This document shows, one piece after another, positions 62,699-64,000 of a DNA stretch of 64,000 bases. Each line of letters starts with the position of its first letter. The stretch's first letter is position 1. Origin of the DNA: Alteromonas naphthalenivorans (GTDB lineage: Bacteria; Pseudomonadota; Gammaproteobacteria; Enterobacterales; Alteromonadaceae); NCBI RefSeq assembly GCF_000213655.1, contig NC_015554.1:682001-746000 (forward strand), written 5' to 3'. The notes under the pieces are model-generated. The model saw only the letters and a list, made by a program, of their open reading frames with translations. It was not told the DNA's origin and did not search any database. The translations under genes were made by a program, and so were the position numbers.

Positions 62699-64000
62699 TG
62701 TTGTGCTAGCCAAAGGCTTATATCCTCAACGACTTCGGGAGATAGGGTTGTGCTAATCGCAGCATACTCTTCTGGTAATCCTTTGTCTGCGGGTTGCAAT
62801 AAGTGGTTTAAGTTAGGGTAAATTTTATACGTTAGCCATTGTTTATTAATAGATTGCATAAAGCCATCGATGTTTTGACGAACAGGAACTTGTAAGTCTT
62901 TAGCACCATGAACCGCGAATACGGGAAGAGATAACTTTTGAAGGTAAGTCTTCGGGTCGGTTTTAATAAAGTATTGCATCCAAACAGACGTCAACTGAGA
63001 CAATTGTGCATCTTGCTGAGAAGCGGGTATATCGGCAGCTGACATCAGTGCCTTTATATCTTCGTTAGAATAATCTTGTGATATCGCCTGTATCAGTTTT
63101 CGCTGCAGTTTATCGTCTTTCTCAAGTTCACTACTGGGCACACCTCGCATCTTTTGAATCAGGTAAGATTGGTCGATTAATACCTCACCCCCAGTTGTGC
63201 CGGGCCCAGCAAGTGAGATAAAAAAGTCGGCAGAAGTACTCTTTTTATTCGCTAACGCGATAGCCGCGATTAAACTGCCTTCACTGTGGCCGATGTAGCC
63301 TATTTTACTTGAAGCCACTGGTTCATGGTGCTTTAAAAAGTTAAGTGCAGCGTTAGCATCATTAGCAAAATCTTCGCTGGTGGCGGTAGCATACTCCCCG
63401 TCCGATTCACCAACGCCTCTGTCGTCGAACCTTAGCACTGCAATTCCCTTTTTAGTGAGCAAATCAGCTAATACGGCGTACAGCTTGTGCCCAACAATAT
63501 CACCGTCTCTTTGGGTAGGACCTGAACCAGAAAGAATAATAGCGGTATGTGTAAAAGGCCGTTGGGGTACAAACAATGTGCCCGCTAACATATGTCCCTC
63601 TTTTTCATTTGCAAAGCTAACCTGTTCTACCGTATAGCGAGGTGTTGGGCTTGGATCTTGAGGTTTGGCTTGGCGGGTAACTTTCACTTGGGTTTTAACC
63701 AGGTCAACGGGCGCGCTAAAGCTACCTTGTTGATATGTCCCTTTTATAGCGTTGTTTTCTAATGTACCTTCGTAGCGTATACCCGCAGCACTTAATAGTA
63801 GTGTTATCTCTTTTTCTGTCTGCGAAACACTATCGAACTGAAGGCCAAACTGGTTTTGAGATGGAACATCTAACGTTGCCATCAAGCCTTTTTCTGAGTT
63901 CTCAATGTTAAACACAAATTCAATACTTTGATTTTCGCTAACACTGATTTTTCCTTTCCAGTGACCAATAAATTTTCCGCGACTAAAGCTTTCATTATTT
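62695..64000 (-). CDS. Alpha/beta hydrolase with N-terminal beta domain, 5' end outside window
   Basis: The frame is open from the window edge to the stop at 62695 (over 430 residues); the GTG at 63915 is internal. The N-terminal region (GHWKGKISV and GLMATLDVPSQNQFGLQF) is the beta domain common before this hydrolase type. Catalytic domain: AIILSGSGPTQRDGD, VLRFDDRGVGESDG, nucleophile Ser in GYIGHSEGSLIAA, Asp in VHGAKDLQVP, His in NLNHLLQPA. It is probably an exported esterase or peptidase. It shares an ATGA overlap with the kinase gene, so enzyme and two-component system form one operon. Confidence 0.88.
   Translation of the reverse strand, partial: NNESFSRGKFIGHWKGKISVSENQSIEFVFNIENSEKGLMATLDVPSQNQFGLQFDSVSQTEKEITLLLSAAGIRYEGTLENNAIKGTYQQGSFSAPVDLVKTQVKVTRQAKPQDPSPTPRYTVEQVSFANEKEGHMLAGTLFVPQRPFTHTAIILSGSGPTQRDGDIVGHKLYAVLADLLTKKGIAVLRFDDRGVGESDGEYATATSEDFANDANAALNFLKHHEPVASSKIGYIGHSEGSLIAAIALANKKSTSADFFISLAGPGTTGGEVLIDQSYLIQKMRGVPSSELEKDDKLQRKLIQAISQDYSNEDIKALMSAADIPASQQDAQLSQLTSVWMQYFIKTDPKTYLQKLSLPVFAVHGAKDLQVPVRQNIDGFMQSINKQWLTYKIYPNLNHLLQPADKGLPEEYAAISTTLSPEVVEDISLWLAQQ

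Noticed and set aside
1..64000. CRISPR arrays, tRNA or rRNA genes, prophage or integron structures
   Set aside because: No regularly spaced repeats, no cloverleaf-like sequence with a TTCRA arm, and no phage structural, integrase or attC-like features were seen on reading both strands.

Overview
The window reads as ordinary chromosome of a marine gammaproteobacterium, most like Alteromonas or a close relative in the Alteromonadaceae. The base for this is the protein set: two large TonB-dependent receptors, two DUF3718 secreted proteins, class I adenylate cyclase, ZapE, AidB, YehS/DUF1456 and YbiI homologues, many exported or lipid-anchored enzymes, and moderately AT-rich DNA. There is no rRNA, tRNA or CRISPR array in it, so the genus is an inference. 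No phage or integron was seen. The only clear mobile element is one IS1595-type insertion sequence.

Layout. 1-5 kb: end of a PepSY transmembrane protein, an exported endonuclease/exonuclease/phosphatase-fold protein, a lipoprotein metallophosphoesterase and a membrane protein. 5-13 kb (minus strand): M1 aminopeptidase lipoprotein, SDR, a tiny hydrophobic protein, a membrane protein, a YbiI-type zinc finger, and an M56 peptidase-TonB fusion with its BlaI-type repressor preceded by two matching operator sites. 12.8-16.7 kb: an HxlR regulator divergent from an SDR, then an exported PLP enzyme coupled to an exported RidA protein. 17.4-23 kb: a sugar locus (TonB receptor, MFS transporter, GH13_18 sucrose phosphorylase) with a LacI-like palindrome upstream. 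23.3-26.5 kb: four tightly packed genes with a T4-lysozyme/pesticin-like domain and peptidoglycan-binding repeats, the best candidate for an undescribed system. 26.7-29.4 kb: YHYH lipoprotein and partners. 29.4-45.7 kb: mostly housekeeping and stress genes (GST, U32 protein, thioesterase, adenylate cyclase, nitroreductase, glyoxalase I, DUF1456, ZapE, peroxiredoxin), including two genes that look frameshifted. 46-53.4 kb: exported dienelactone hydrolase, then TonB receptor plus M19 dipeptidase, then a DsrE-like gene cut in two by the IS. 53.4-57.4 kb: AidB, a divergent PaaX-like regulator and an unknown protein. 57.9-60.9 kb: tandem DUF3718 protein, then a second YHYH lipoprotein coupled to a MORN-like protein and a Sco1-type protein. 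60.9-64 kb: alpha/beta hydrolase, LytS-type kinase and LytTR regulator joined by ATGA overlaps.

Several longer reading frames begin upstream of the likely start. Where a ribosome binding site or signal peptide decides it, the start given here is the revised one. Three genes appear broken: one by the IS with a perfect 8-bp target duplication, and two by small indels only about 2.3 kb apart, which could be real decay or sequence errors.
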